A stretch of DNA of 64,000 nt from Xanthomonas hyacinthi (GTDB lineage: Bacteria > Pseudomonadota > Gammaproteobacteria > Xanthomonadales > Xanthomonadaceae), in assembly GCF_009769165.1 (NCBI RefSeq), contig NZ_CP043476.1, positions 930,001 through 994,000 on the forward strand, given 5' to 3'. The notes beneath the pieces are model-generated. The model saw only the letters and a list, made by a program, of their open reading frames with translations. It was not told the origin of the DNA and made no database searches. Of this stretch, positions 22,416 to 31,598 are shown in pieces. The position numbers and the translations under genes were made by a program. Position 1 is the first letter of the stretch. Each line of letters opens with the position of its first letter.

Positions 22416-25343
22416 TCAGAACTTGTATCGTACACCGAAATATGCGCGCCGCCCGTAGCTCACGTACTCGCGGAAGTTGCCGTAGACAGGCTGGGATGCG
22501 ACGCGCGGTTCGTTGGTCAGATTCATCAGTTCCAGCGACAGCGACAGCTGCTTGGTGACCCGGTAGCGGGCGCGGAAATCCACGCTGGTGTTGTCGTCGT
22601 AGTAGCGGTTCTGCTGCGCGGTGTTGCCGGTGAAGTCCTGGTAGTACTTGGAGCGGTACTTGCCGATCGCCTGCATGTCGAAGCGGCCCAGTTCCCAGTA
22701 CAGCGAGCCGGACAGCACATGCCGCGAGAAGCCGCTGAGCCCGGCCGGGCTCACGATCGCCGGAATCACCGTGCCGGTGACCGCATCCACCTGCTCGCCC
22801 AGGCGCGGATCCTGGGTCTCGTAGTCGGTGTCGGCGTAGTTGTAGCTGAGCTTGAAACCGAGCCCGTCCAGCGGCTTGGGCAGGTAGGAGAAGCGGTGCG
22901 CGGCGCTGAGCTCGAAGCCGGTCAGCGTGCTCTTCTTGTCGGTGGTCACCTGCCGCGGCACCGCCACGGTCACGCTCTGTCCATCGACCACGAAGGTCTC
23001 GTCGAACAGCCCGGTCTCGGTGCCGCCGTTGAACTGCTTCCAGTACACCGCGCCGGCCAGCATGCTGTCCTCGTTCGGATACCACTCCAGCGACACGTCG
23101 CCGTTCCAGGACATCAGCGGCTTGGCCTCGGGATTGCCGGTGGCGGTGATGCCGGCCAGCGCTTCCTCCAGGCTGGTGAAGTTCTCGGTGCCGGTGAGGT
23201 TGACGTTGCGGCCCGAACCCAATGCGGCGATGTCCGGACGCGACATCGCGCGGTAGCCGGCCAGGCGCAGCAGCAGGTTGTCGCGCAGCTCGAAGGAGGC
23301 ATTGGCGCTGGGCAGCAGCTTGTCGTTGCCGGCCTTGTCGACCAGGGTCTGATAGGTACCGGTCGGCTGCAGGCGCAAGGTGCCGGCGCCGTTGTCGATC
23401 AGCTCCAGGTCGGCGCGCACGCCTTGCGAGCGCACGTCGGTCTTGACCCAGCGCACGCCCATATTGCCCGACACCGGCAGCCCGAACAGTTCGCTGCGGA
23501 AGTCGGCCATCAGGAACAGCGCCTTGGTCTTCTCCACCACATCGACGTTGTTCGGATCCATGTAGTTCGGGTCCACGCCGGTGGCGCTGCTGCCGCGGAA
23601 CGCTTCGTATAGGCAGCTCGGATCGAAATAGGCCCAGCTGGAGATGGTGTTGCCGCTGGCGTCGTCGAGGAAGTCGTCCTGCGGGAACGCCGCGCGGCAG
23701 GCCTGGTTGGCGGCGACGATCTGCGCGCGCCCGGCGCCGCTGGAGGCGATGTCGGTGGTGATGGTGTTGTCGAAGTAGCTGTAGTCGGCCTGGCTGGCGC
23801 GCAGGCCGAAGCTGAGCTTGGTCAGCAGGCCGTCCTCGGGCAGGTAGCTGACGTCGAAGCGGCCGGCACGGATGCGGTGATCGTTCTTTTCCTCTTCGGA
23901 GGTGATCCGCGCCGCGCCGGTGTAGGCGTCCCAGTCGTTGACGTCGAACGCCGGATCGAGCGCGATGCTCGGCACGTCGCCGCGGTTGTCCCAGTCGTAG
24001 TTGACGTAGCCGGTGGCGCCGCTGCTGATCCCCGGCACCACTGCGTTGTTGACGTCGCGGGCGTTGGCGCGCAGCCGGGTCATGCGCTGGGTGTCCTCGC
24101 GCACGGTGTGCGAGTAGGACAGGTCGGTGGCGATCTCCCAGGCCACGCTCGGGCGCAGCACGATGTTGAGGCCGCCGCCGGTGTATTCCTCGTTGCGGTC
24201 GTACAGGGTCGAGGTGGAGTCGATCGAAGTGTTGCCGGAATAGCTGCGCAGCACGCCGTTGTCGTCGACCTGCCGATCGACGATGCCGCGGCGGGTGTTG
24301 GACAGGCTCAGGTCGGAACGTTTTTCGTGCCAGTTGCGGTCGGTGTGTTCGTAATCGACATTGACCTCGAGCACGTCGTTGGGCTTCCACTGCACCGCGG
24401 CGAACTCGGACTGGCGGTCGTTGCGCTCCTGCTTGAGCCGGTAGATGCGGCTGCTCGGCACCAGGTAGTACGGCGCGCCGTTGGCGATGGCGTTGGCGCC
24501 GACCTCGGCGCAGTTGGCGTTGCGCACGTTCTGGGTGCCGTCGCAGGCGTACCAGGTCGAGCCGCTGGTCATGCTCTCTTCCGGATCGGTGCCGTCCAGC
24601 GCCTGCAGGCCGATCGATACGCCGAGCTTGCCGCCGTTGGCGAATTCGAACTGGTCGATGTAGCTGGCGGTGCCGCGCCAGCCGATGCCGTCCTTGTCGC
24701 GATATTTGTTGTCGTACTCGGCCCAGCTGCCGCGCGCGTCGAGCTGGAGCGCGCGCTTGCCGTAGTCCAGCGGCTTCAGCGTCTCCAGGCCGATGGTGCC
24801 GGCGACGCCGCCTTCGATCAGGTCCGCGCGCTGGGTCTTGTAGATGGCCACGGTGTTGATCAGTTCGGCCGGGAACATGTTGAAGTTCACCGAGCGGTCG
24901 CCGCTGCCGTTGGTGATCTCGCGGCCGTTGAACTGGGTGCTGCTGAGGAACGCGCCCAGGCCGCGGATGGAGATCTCCGAGGCGCCGGTCTTGTCGCGGG
25001 TGGAGGCGGCGCCGGTCAGCGTCTCGATCGCATCGGCCAGCGACGGCGCCGGCAGGTCGCCGATGTCCTCGGCCGAGAGCACGTCGGAGATCACTGTGTC
25101 GTCGCGCTTCTTGTTGATCGAGGACTGGATCGAGCCACGGATGCCGGTGACCTGCACCTGGTCCAGCGTCGTCGCCCCGCTGGTCGGTGCCGGCGCCGTG
25201 GCGGTCTCGGCCGCAGCGGTCGGCGCGTCCTGCGCCCAGGCCACGCCGCTGGTCAACGAGGCCGCGATGGCGCAGGCCAGGGCGCTGCGCAATGTGCGCG
25301 CGCCGGCGCGTCTGGCGGACGGGGCCGCATAGGGGTGCCGCAT
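22416..25343 (-). CDS. TonB-dependent outer-membrane receptor, probable alginate oligomer importer
   Basis: A 975-residue receptor with a signal peptide ending near AWA/QDAP (residue ~37) and an AP/T-rich linker with a TonB-box-like VQVTGIRGSI. The plug is EDIGDLPAPSLADAIE, with SEISIRGLG and FNGREITNGSGDRSVNF. A large beta-barrel follows, ending in VRYKF with the usual terminal Phe. Length and plug motifs fit the TIGR01782-type receptors expanded in Xanthomonas and Caulobacter for plant and algal sugars. A strong GGAGGAG site precedes the start. It is divergent from the alginate lyase genes, with which it shares a control region, so alginate oligosaccharides are the inferred cargo. Confidence 0.93.
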   Translation of the reverse strand: MRHPYAAPSARRAGARTLRSALACAIAASLTSGVAWAQDAPTAAAETATAPAPTSGATTLDQVQVTGIRGSIQSSINKKRDDTVISDVLSAEDIGDLPAPSLADAIETLTGAASTRDKTGASEISIRGLGAFLSSTQFNGREITNGSGDRSVNFNMFPAELINTVAIYKTQRADLIEGGVAGTIGLETLKPLDYGKRALQLDARGSWAEYDNKYRDKDGIGWRGTASYIDQFEFANGGKLGVSIGLQALDGTDPEESMTSGSTWYACDGTQNVRNANCAEVGANAIANGAPYYLVPSSRIYRLKQERNDRQSEFAAVQWKPNDVLEVNVDYEHTDRNWHEKRSDLSLSNTRRGIVDRQVDDNGVLRSYSGNTSIDSTSTLYDRNEEYTGGGLNIVLRPSVAWEIATDLSYSHTVREDTQRMTRLRANARDVNNAVVPGISSGATGYVNYDWDNRGDVPSIALDPAFDVNDWDAYTGAARITSEEEKNDHRIRAGRFDVSYLPEDGLLTKLSFGLRASQADYSYFDNTITTDIASSGAGRAQIVAANQACRAAFPQDDFLDDASGNTISSWAYFDPSCLYEAFRGSSATGVDPNYMDPNNVDVVEKTKALFLMADFRSELFGLPVSGNMGVRWVKTDVRSQGVRADLELIDNGAGTLRLQPTGTYQTLVDKAGNDKLLPSANASFELRDNLLLRLAGYRAMSRPDIAALGSGRNVNLTGTENFTSLEEALAGITATGNPEAKPLMSWNGDVSLEWYPNEDSMLAGAVYWKQFNGGTETGLFDETFVVDGQSVTVAVPRQVTTDKKSTLTGFELSAAHRFSYLPKPLDGLGFKLSYNYADTDYETQDPRLGEQVDAVTGTVIPAIVSPAGLSGFSRHVLSGSLYWELGRFDMQAIGKYRSKYYQDFTGNTAQQNRYYDDNTSVDFRARYRVTKQLSLSLELMNLTNEPRVASQPVYGNFREYVSYGRRAYFGVRYKF

Positions 25344-25409
25344 GGTCTCTCCTCCCGAGTGAACGCCGTAAGGGCTACGACTTGGGAGCGGAGCCTTTAC
25401 TCGTCCATG

Positions 25410-25456
25410 ACCAATGTCAATAAATTGGTAGAAATATCCGTCCAGGCCAATTGGTA
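25410..25456. promoter_or_regulatory. Candidate operators (ATTGGTA half-sites) between receptor and lyase genes
   Basis: ACCAAT (25410-25415) and ATTGGT (25424-25429) form a perfect 6-base inverted repeat with an 8-base spacer. ATTGGTA recurs at 25450-25456 inside the palindrome CCAATTGG (25447-25454), followed by GTACGTAC. The related TTTGGTA is at 25531-25537. FadR-subfamily uronate regulators bind ATTGGTAT-type half-sites, and such a regulator is encoded in the locus. The sites lie about 67 bases or more upstream of the receptor start. Confidence 0.5.
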
Positions 25457-25548
25457 CGTACGATTGATCTAATTTTATGTGCGCTTGCAGCACGGATTCC
25501 GCGCCAAATTACCTTTCCAGATAAATGATTTTTGGTATGCAAATCTGG

Positions 25549-25576
25549 TTGACGAGTGTTCGACCTCTGCTACCAT
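25549..25576 (+). promoter_or_regulatory. Candidate promoter of the alginate lyase operon
   Basis: TTGACG (25549-25554) and TACCAT (25571-25576) are separated by 16 bases. Transcription would start near 25583, about 42 bases before the PL6 gene, whose ATG has a strong AGGAGG site. The TTTGGTA half-site lies just upstream of the -35 box. Confidence 0.5.
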
Positions 25577-25624
25577 CCGGCCCACGGCGGCGCCGCCACG
25601 GCACGCATCGAGAGGAGGCAGACC

Positions 25625-27229
25625 ATGGCATCGAACGCCGCGTGCAACCGCTTCGCCCTGCTGTTCCTCGCGCTCGCCGCCGGCCAGGCCGATGCCGCCG
25701 ACATCCTCGTCGCCACCCCGGCCGAGTACCGCGCCGCCACCGGCGCCCTGCAACCTGGCGACCACGTGATCCTGGCCAACGGCGAGTGGCGCGACTTCCA
25801 GATCGTGTTCGCCGGCACCGGCACCGCCGCGCAGCCGATCCGGCTGAGCGCGCAGACCCCCGGCCAGGTATTCATCACCGGCCAGTCCAATCTGCGCATG
25901 GCCGGCGCCTACCTGGTGGTCAGCGACCTGGTGTTCCGCGACGGCTACAGCCCGACCGAGGCGGTGCTGTCCTATCGCGTTTCCAGCAAGGAGCGTGCGC
26001 GCCACAGCCGCATCACCCGGGTCGTGGTCGACCGCTTCAACCAGCCCGAGCGCAGCCGCTCGGACAACTGGGTGGCCATGTACGACAGCCACAACCGTTT
26101 CGACCACAACCAGCTGGTCGGCAAGAACAACGCCGGCCCGACCATGGTGGTGGTCCGCGATGCGGTGCAGGGCCTGGACAACCGCCACCGCATCGACCAC
26201 AACTGGTTCGGCCCGCGCCCGAACCTGGGCGCCAACGGCGGCGAGACCCTGCGCATCGGCACCAGCAACGACGCCAGCTCCGATTCCAACTCGCTGGTCG
26301 AGAACAACTGGTTCGAAGGCTGCGACGGCGAGGTGGAGGTGGTCTCCAACAAGTCCGGCGGCAACACCTACCGCGGCAACGTGTTCAAACGCTCGCGCGG
26401 CGCCTTGGTGCTGCGCCACGGCGACGGCAACCTGGTCGAGGACAACGTGTTCTTCGGCGACGGCAAGGACGGCACCGGCGGCATCCGCGTCATCAACCGC
26501 AGGCAGACGGTGCGCAACAACTACCTGGAAGGGCTGGCCGGCGACGGCTATTCCTCGGCGCTGAGCATCATGTACGGCGTGCCCGATTCGCCGGCCAATC
26601 GCTACGTGCAGGTGCAGCAGGCGTTGATCGAGCACAACAGCTTCGTCGCCAGCAAGCAGCTGTTCTTCGGCGCCGGCAAGGACGACGAGCGCACTGCCGC
26701 GCCGATCGACAGCGATTTCGCCGAGAACCTGATCGTCGCCGAACGCGACCCGGTGCGCGTGCTCGGCGACCTGTCCGGCATCGCCTTCGCCGGCAACCTG
26801 CAGAGTCCGGCCGCCTCGCCGCGGCTGCCCGGCGGCGGCGCCGGCCGCACGCTGACGATGACGCGCGCGACGAGCGGCCTGCTGGTCGCCGCGGATGCCG
26901 GCGGCATCGGCGCCGATCCGGCGCTGAGCTACATTCCGCGCGAGGACGTCGGCGTGGCCTGGTACGCCAAGGAGACGCTGCCGCAGATCGACGGCGGCGC
27001 CGCGCCGGACGCCGTGGGCGATGCGGTGATCCGCACCGCGCCCGGTTCCAATGCCGCCAACTACGCGTTGATCGTCGAGCACAGCCGCATCCACGGCCTC
27101 GCCGGCAACCGCGGCTTCGACGCGATCGCGCCGGGCAAGGGCACCCTGGCCGAGCGCATCGCCACCCGCAACCAATTCCGCGGCACCCCGGCCTTGCCGG
27201 CCACTGCCGGCGCGGAGCCATTGCGATGA
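25625..27229 (+). CDS. Alginate lyase, polysaccharide lyase family 6
   Basis: A 534-residue secreted enzyme with a signal peptide ending near ADA/ADILVA (residue ~24). The rest is a parallel beta-helix with NGEWRDFQIVF near the start, RSDNWVAMYDSHNRFDHN, GANGGETLRIGTSN, VVSNKSGGNTYRGN and GALVLRHGDGN. K243 and R264 fit the catalytic Lys/Arg pair of PL6 and have the spacing known in that family (21 residues). It cleaves alginate (possibly also other uronate chains) by beta-elimination. It is the first gene of the plus-strand unit; its TGA overlaps the ATG of the PL17 gene (ATGA). Confidence 0.93.
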   Translation: MASNAACNRFALLFLALAAGQADAADILVATPAEYRAATGALQPGDHVILANGEWRDFQIVFAGTGTAAQPIRLSAQTPGQVFITGQSNLRMAGAYLVVSDLVFRDGYSPTEAVLSYRVSSKERARHSRITRVVVDRFNQPERSRSDNWVAMYDSHNRFDHNQLVGKNNAGPTMVVVRDAVQGLDNRHRIDHNWFGPRPNLGANGGETLRIGTSNDASSDSNSLVENNWFEGCDGEVEVVSNKSGGNTYRGNVFKRSRGALVLRHGDGNLVEDNVFFGDGKDGTGGIRVINRRQTVRNNYLEGLAGDGYSSALSIMYGVPDSPANRYVQVQQALIEHNSFVASKQLFFGAGKDDERTAAPIDSDFAENLIVAERDPVRVLGDLSGIAFAGNLQSPAASPRLPGGGAGRTLTMTRATSGLLVAADAGGIGADPALSYIPREDVGVAWYAKETLPQIDGGAAPDAVGDAVIRTAPGSNAANYALIVEHSRIHGLAGNRGFDAIAPGKGTLAERIATRNQFRGTPALPATAGAEPLR

Positions 27230-29466
27230 CCCGATCCACTCGCCTGCTGCTGGTGCTGGCCGTCGCCGCCAGCGCGCCCGCCGCCTGGGCCGCGCCTGCC
27301 GCCAAGCCCGCCGCCGCGCCGGCCAGCGTCAGCGCTGCCAGCGACGCCGCGCCGGTGCTGATCAGCGCGGCAGAATGGCGGCAGATGGCCAGCGATGGCG
27401 CGCGCTACCCGCTGTTCGCGCGCGAACAGGCACGCGCCGAAGCCAGCCTGCGCAAGGCCATGCAGGCGGGCATCGACGTGCCGCTGCCGAAGGACCCCGG
27501 CGGCGGCGCCAGCCACGAGCAGCACAAGCGCAACTACCAGGCGATCCAGGCCGCCGGCGCGCTGTACCGGCTCAGCGGCGAGCGCGCCTACGCCGACTAC
27601 GCACGCGACCTGCTGCTGGCCTACGCCAGGCTGTATCCGACCCTGGGCGCGCATCCGGCCGGGCGCGGCCAGGTGCCGGGCCGGCTGTTCTGGCAATCGC
27701 TCAACGACTCGGTGTGGCTGGTCTACGCCGCGCAGGGCTACGACGCGATCCGCGACAGCCTCAGTCCCGCCGAACGCAGCACCATCGACGCGCAGGTGTT
27801 CCGGCGCATGGCGCGCTTCCTGTGCGACGAAAGCGCCGACAACTTCGACAAGATCCACAACCACGCCACCTGGGCGGTGGCCGCGGTCGGCATGACCGGC
27901 TACGTGCTGCGCGATCGGACGCTGGTGGACAAGGCGCTGCGTGGCAGCAGGCAGGACGGCAGCGCCGGCTTCCTCACCCAGATCGACCAGTTGTTCTCGC
28001 CCGACGGCTACTACGCCGAAGGCCCCTACTACCAGCGCTACGCGCTGGCGCCGTTCGTGCTGTTCGCCAATGCGATCGAACGCAACCAGCCGCAGCAGCA
28101 GATCTTCCAGCGCCGCGACGGGGTGCTGCTGAAGGCGGTCGATACATTGGTGCAGAGCAGCTACGCCGGCTACTTCTTCCCGCTCAACGACGCGATCCTG
28201 GACAAGGGCCTGGACACCGAGGAACTGGTCGCCGGGCTCGGCATCGCCTATGCGCAGAGCCACGACGCGCGGCTGCTGTCGATCGCGCAACGCCAGCAGC
28301 GCGTGCTGCTCACCCCCGAGGGCCTGGGCGTGGCCGCGGCGCTGGCGCAGGACCAGGCCAAGCCGTTCGCGTTCCGCTCCACGCTGCTGCGCGACGGCGC
28401 CAACGGCACGCACGGCGCGCTGGCGATCCTGCGCGCCGGCGGCGAGGACGGCCAGACCCTGGTGATGAAGAACACCTCGCAGGGCATGGGCCACGGCCAC
28501 TTCGACAAGTTGAACTGGCTGTTCTACGACAATGGCCAGCGCGTGGTCAGCGACTACGGCGCGGCGCGCTTCCTCAACGTGGAAGCCAAGTCCGGCGGCA
28601 TCTACCTGCCGGAGAACAGCAGCTGGGCCAAGACCACGGTGGCGCACAACACGCTGGTGGTGAACGAGCGCAGCCACTTCGACGGCGACTGGCGCGTGGG
28701 CGAGGACCATGCGCCGACGCCGCTGCTGTTCGCCCACGACGACGACACCCAGATCGTGTCCGCGCGCATGGACCATGCCTACGAGGGCGTCAGCTTCACC
28801 CGCACCCAGGCGCTGCTGACCCATCCGGAGCTGGGCCTGCCGATCGTGATCGACCTGCTGCGCGTGCACGGCGCCAAGCCGGCGCGCTACGACCTGCCGC
28901 TGCATTTCAACGGCCACATCATGCAGGTCGGCTTCGACGCCAAGCGTGCGCTGGCCGAGCGCCCGGTGCTGGGCAAGGCCAACGGCTACCAGCACCTGTG
29001 GGTGGACGCGAGCAGCGAACCGTCGCCGGCCCCGCGCAGCCTGAGCTGGCTGCTGGACGGGCGCTTCTACAGCTATCGCTTCGGCAGCAGCGCGCCGTCG
29101 CGCGCGATCCTGGCCGAGAGCGGCGCCAACGATCCGGACTTCAACCTGCGCCGCGAACCGATGCTGCTGCAGCGCGTGGACGGCCAGGCCGATGTCAGCT
29201 TCTTCGGCGTGCTGGAGCCGCACGGCGAATACAACGGCAGCGCCGAATACGTGCACGGCGCCGACAGCCGCATCCGCGACATCGCCCGCGTGCGCGGCGA
29301 CGATGCCGAGGTGATCGTGCTGACCCTGGCCTCGGGCAAGACCCTGGCGCTGGCGGTGGCCGACGATGCCGCCACCGAGCGCGAGCACAGCGTGCAGGCG
29401 CAGGGCCAGCGCTATGCCTGGCGCGGCGGCTATGCGCGCTTGGACCGCGCCGCGGGCGGCAAATGA
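27226..29466 (+). CDS. Oligoalginate lyase, polysaccharide lyase family 17
   Basis: A 746-residue protein with a signal peptide (LLLVLAVAASAPAAWA), an alpha/alpha-barrel N-terminal domain and a C-terminal heparinase II/III-like beta-sheet domain. IHNHATWAVAAVGM places N212 and H213, and EGPYYQRYALAP places Y269, matching the catalytic Asn/His and Tyr of exolytic PL17 enzymes with the same spacing. The metal-site region GHGHFDKLN is present. It releases monomeric unsaturated uronate, which becomes DEH. Its start overlaps the PL6 stop and its stop overlaps the transporter start, so the three are translationally linked. Confidence 0.95.
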   Translation: MTRSTRLLLVLAVAASAPAAWAAPAAKPAAAPASVSAASDAAPVLISAAEWRQMASDGARYPLFAREQARAEASLRKAMQAGIDVPLPKDPGGGASHEQHKRNYQAIQAAGALYRLSGERAYADYARDLLLAYARLYPTLGAHPAGRGQVPGRLFWQSLNDSVWLVYAAQGYDAIRDSLSPAERSTIDAQVFRRMARFLCDESADNFDKIHNHATWAVAAVGMTGYVLRDRTLVDKALRGSRQDGSAGFLTQIDQLFSPDGYYAEGPYYQRYALAPFVLFANAIERNQPQQQIFQRRDGVLLKAVDTLVQSSYAGYFFPLNDAILDKGLDTEELVAGLGIAYAQSHDARLLSIAQRQQRVLLTPEGLGVAAALAQDQAKPFAFRSTLLRDGANGTHGALAILRAGGEDGQTLVMKNTSQGMGHGHFDKLNWLFYDNGQRVVSDYGAARFLNVEAKSGGIYLPENSSWAKTTVAHNTLVVNERSHFDGDWRVGEDHAPTPLLFAHDDDTQIVSARMDHAYEGVSFTRTQALLTHPELGLPIVIDLLRVHGAKPARYDLPLHFNGHIMQVGFDAKRALAERPVLGKANGYQHLWVDASSEPSPAPRSLSWLLDGRFYSYRFGSSAPSRAILAESGANDPDFNLRREPMLLQRVDGQADVSFFGVLEPHGEYNGSAEYVHGADSRIRDIARVRGDDAEVIVLTLASGKTLALAVADDAATEREHSVQAQGQRYAWRGGYARLDRAAGGK

Positions 29467-30782
29467 GCACGCCCGCCTCCGCCGCCGCCAGGCCGGGCAA
29501 GCCAACCAAGCGCAGCGCGGTGCGCTGGATGATCGTCGGCCTGATCGCGGTGGCCACGGTGATCAACTACATCGACCGCAACGCACTGGCGGTGATGTGG
29601 CCGGCGATCTCGCAGGACATCGGCGCGACCAAGGAAGACTATGCGCTGCTGGTGACGATCTTCATGCTGTTCTACGCGGCCGGCCAGTTCGTGTTCGGGC
29701 GCCTGTTCGACATCATCGGCACGCGCATGGGCTTCGCGCTGTCGATCGCGGTGTGGTCGGTCTCGATCGCGCTGCATGCGCTGACCCATTCGATCGTCTC
29801 CTTCAGCGTCGTGCGGGCGATGCTCGGCATCAGCGAGGCCGGCGCCTGGCCGGGCGCGGTGAAGGCCAACGCCGAGTGGTTCCCTGCGCGCGAGCGCGCG
29901 CTGGCGCAAGGCATCTTCAACGCCGGCGCCTCGATCGGCGCGATCGTGTCGGCGCCGCTGATCGCGCTGCTGTTCCTGTGGCTGGGCTGGAAAGGCAGCT
30001 TCGTGCTGGTCGGCGCGCTCGGCTTCGCGTGGCTGCTGCCGTGGCTGGTGATCTACCGCGCCGGCCCCGACAAGCACCCGTGGGTGGATGCCGCCGAACG
30101 CGCGCTGATCCTGGACGCGCCGGCCGACGCCGGCGCATCGGCCAAGCCCGCCTACCTGCCGAGCCTGCGCCAGATCATGTCGTACCGGCAGAGCTGGGGC
30201 ATCGTGCTGGCGCGCTTCTTCATCGACCCGATCTGGTGGCTGTTCGTGTCGTGGCTGCCGATCTACCTGGCCGAGACCTTCCATTTCGACATCAAGCAGA
30301 TCGGCGCGTTCGCCTGGGTGCCGTTCGTCGGCGCGATGCTCGGCAGCCTGTCCGGCGGCTGGCTGTCCGGGCGCTTGATCGCGGCCGGCTGCAGCGTGGA
30401 CCGCGCGCGCAAATGGACCATCACCCTGGGCGGGGCGATCATGGCACCTGCGCTGCTCGGCGCGGTGCTGGCCGCCGATCCGACCATCGCGGTGCTGACC
30501 ATCGCCGCGGTGCTGTTCGGTTTCCAGATCGCGATCGGCAACATCCAGACTCTGCCCGGCGACCTGTTCGACGGCAAGTCGGTCGGCTCGCTGGCCGGCA
30601 TCGGCGGCATGGCCGCGGTCGCCGGCACCCTGATCACCACCTGGCTGGTGCCGGTGATGACCGCCCACTCCTACGCACCGATGTTCATCCTGGTCGCCGC
30701 GCTGGTGCCGGCCTCGTTGGCCGCGCTGTGGCTGGTGACCGGCCGCATCGAAAAACTCGACGATCCCGCCACGCGCGGCTGA
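29463..30782 (+). CDS. MFS transporter, anion:cation symporter type, probable DEH importer
   Basis: A 439-residue inner-membrane protein with 12 predicted helices. NYIDRNALAVMWPAI in helix 1 and GRLFDIIGTRMGF in loop 2-3 are marks of the ACS/ExuT branch that imports hexuronates and related sugar acids. EAGAWPGAVKANAEWFP in helix 4 supports this. Its ATG overlaps the PL17 stop. In this setting it most likely takes the lyase products (DEH or unsaturated oligouronates) from periplasm to cytosol. Substrate is inferred from context only. Confidence 0.9.
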   Translation: MSTPASAAARPGKPTKRSAVRWMIVGLIAVATVINYIDRNALAVMWPAISQDIGATKEDYALLVTIFMLFYAAGQFVFGRLFDIIGTRMGFALSIAVWSVSIALHALTHSIVSFSVVRAMLGISEAGAWPGAVKANAEWFPARERALAQGIFNAGASIGAIVSAPLIALLFLWLGWKGSFVLVGALGFAWLLPWLVIYRAGPDKHPWVDAAERALILDAPADAGASAKPAYLPSLRQIMSYRQSWGIVLARFFIDPIWWLFVSWLPIYLAETFHFDIKQIGAFAWVPFVGAMLGSLSGGWLSGRLIAAGCSVDRARKWTITLGGAIMAPALLGAVLAADPTIAVLTIAAVLFGFQIAIGNIQTLPGDLFDGKSVGSLAGIGGMAAVAGTLITTWLVPVMTAHSYAPMFILVAALVPASLAALWLVTGRIEKLDDPATRG

Positions 30783-30822
30783 TCGCCTTCCCATCCCCCA
30801 CACCGCAAGGACTCATCGCATC

Positions 30823-31575
30823 ATGCAATTCAACGACAAGGTGGCCATCGTCACCGGCGGCGGCCGCGACATCGGCCGCGAGGTTTCGCTGAAGCTGGCC
30901 GCGGCCGGCGCCAAGGTGTGCATCAACTACGCCAACGACGCGGCCAGCGCCGAAGAAACCCTGCGCCAGATCCAGGCCGCCGGCGGCCAGGCCATCGCGC
31001 ACTGCGCCGATGCCGCCAACGCGCAGGCCGTGGCCGGGTTGGTCGCGGCGACGCAGCAGGCGTTCGGCGCGCGCATCGACATCCTGGTCAACGTCGCCGG
31101 CGGCATGCTCGCGCGCAAGCCGCTGGCCGACATCGACGAAGCCTTCTTCCACCAGGTCATGGACCTCAACCTGAAGTCGGTGTACCTGACCACGCAGGCG
31201 GTGGCCCCGCACATGCAGGCGGGCGCGGCGATCGTCAATTTCGCCTCGCTGGCCGGCCGCGACGGCGGCGGTCCCGGCGCGGCGATCTACGCCACCGCCA
31301 AGGCCGCGGTGATGACCTTCTCGCGGGCCATGGCCAAGGAACTGGGCGCGCGCGGCATCCGCGTCAACGCACTGTGCTGCGGCATGATCGCGACCCGCTT
31401 CCACGACGACTTCACCAAGCCGGAAGTGCGCGCCTTCGTCGCCAACGCCACCCCGCTGCGCCGCGAAGGCCGCGCCGAGGAAGCCGCCGATGCGGCGCTG
31501 TACCTGGCCTCGGATGCGGCCAGCTTCATCAACGGCGCCAACCTCGACGTCAACGGCGGCGTGTATTTTTCCTGA
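30823..31575 (+). CDS. Short-chain dehydrogenase, probable DEH reductase
   Basis: A 250-residue classical SDR. The cofactor motif is TGGGRDIG near residue 11. NVAGG stands for NNAG, and the catalytic Ser142, Tyr156 and Lys160 (YATAK) are present. GGRDIGRE and the short C-terminus NGGVYFS are like the reductases that turn DEH into 2-keto-3-deoxygluconate in alginate degraders. It follows the transporter by 40 bases with AAGGA before the ATG. KDG kinase and KDPG aldolase are not in this cluster, so the product must join the general Entner-Doudoroff genes elsewhere. Confidence 0.88.
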   Translation: MQFNDKVAIVTGGGRDIGREVSLKLAAAGAKVCINYANDAASAEETLRQIQAAGGQAIAHCADAANAQAVAGLVAATQQAFGARIDILVNVAGGMLARKPLADIDEAFFHQVMDLNLKSVYLTTQAVAPHMQAGAAIVNFASLAGRDGGGPGAAIYATAKAAVMTFSRAMAKELGARGIRVNALCCGMIATRFHDDFTKPEVRAFVANATPLRREGRAEEAADAALYLASDAASFINGANLDVNGGVYFS

Positions 31576-31598
31576 TCACTGCGTAGGAGCCACGCTTA

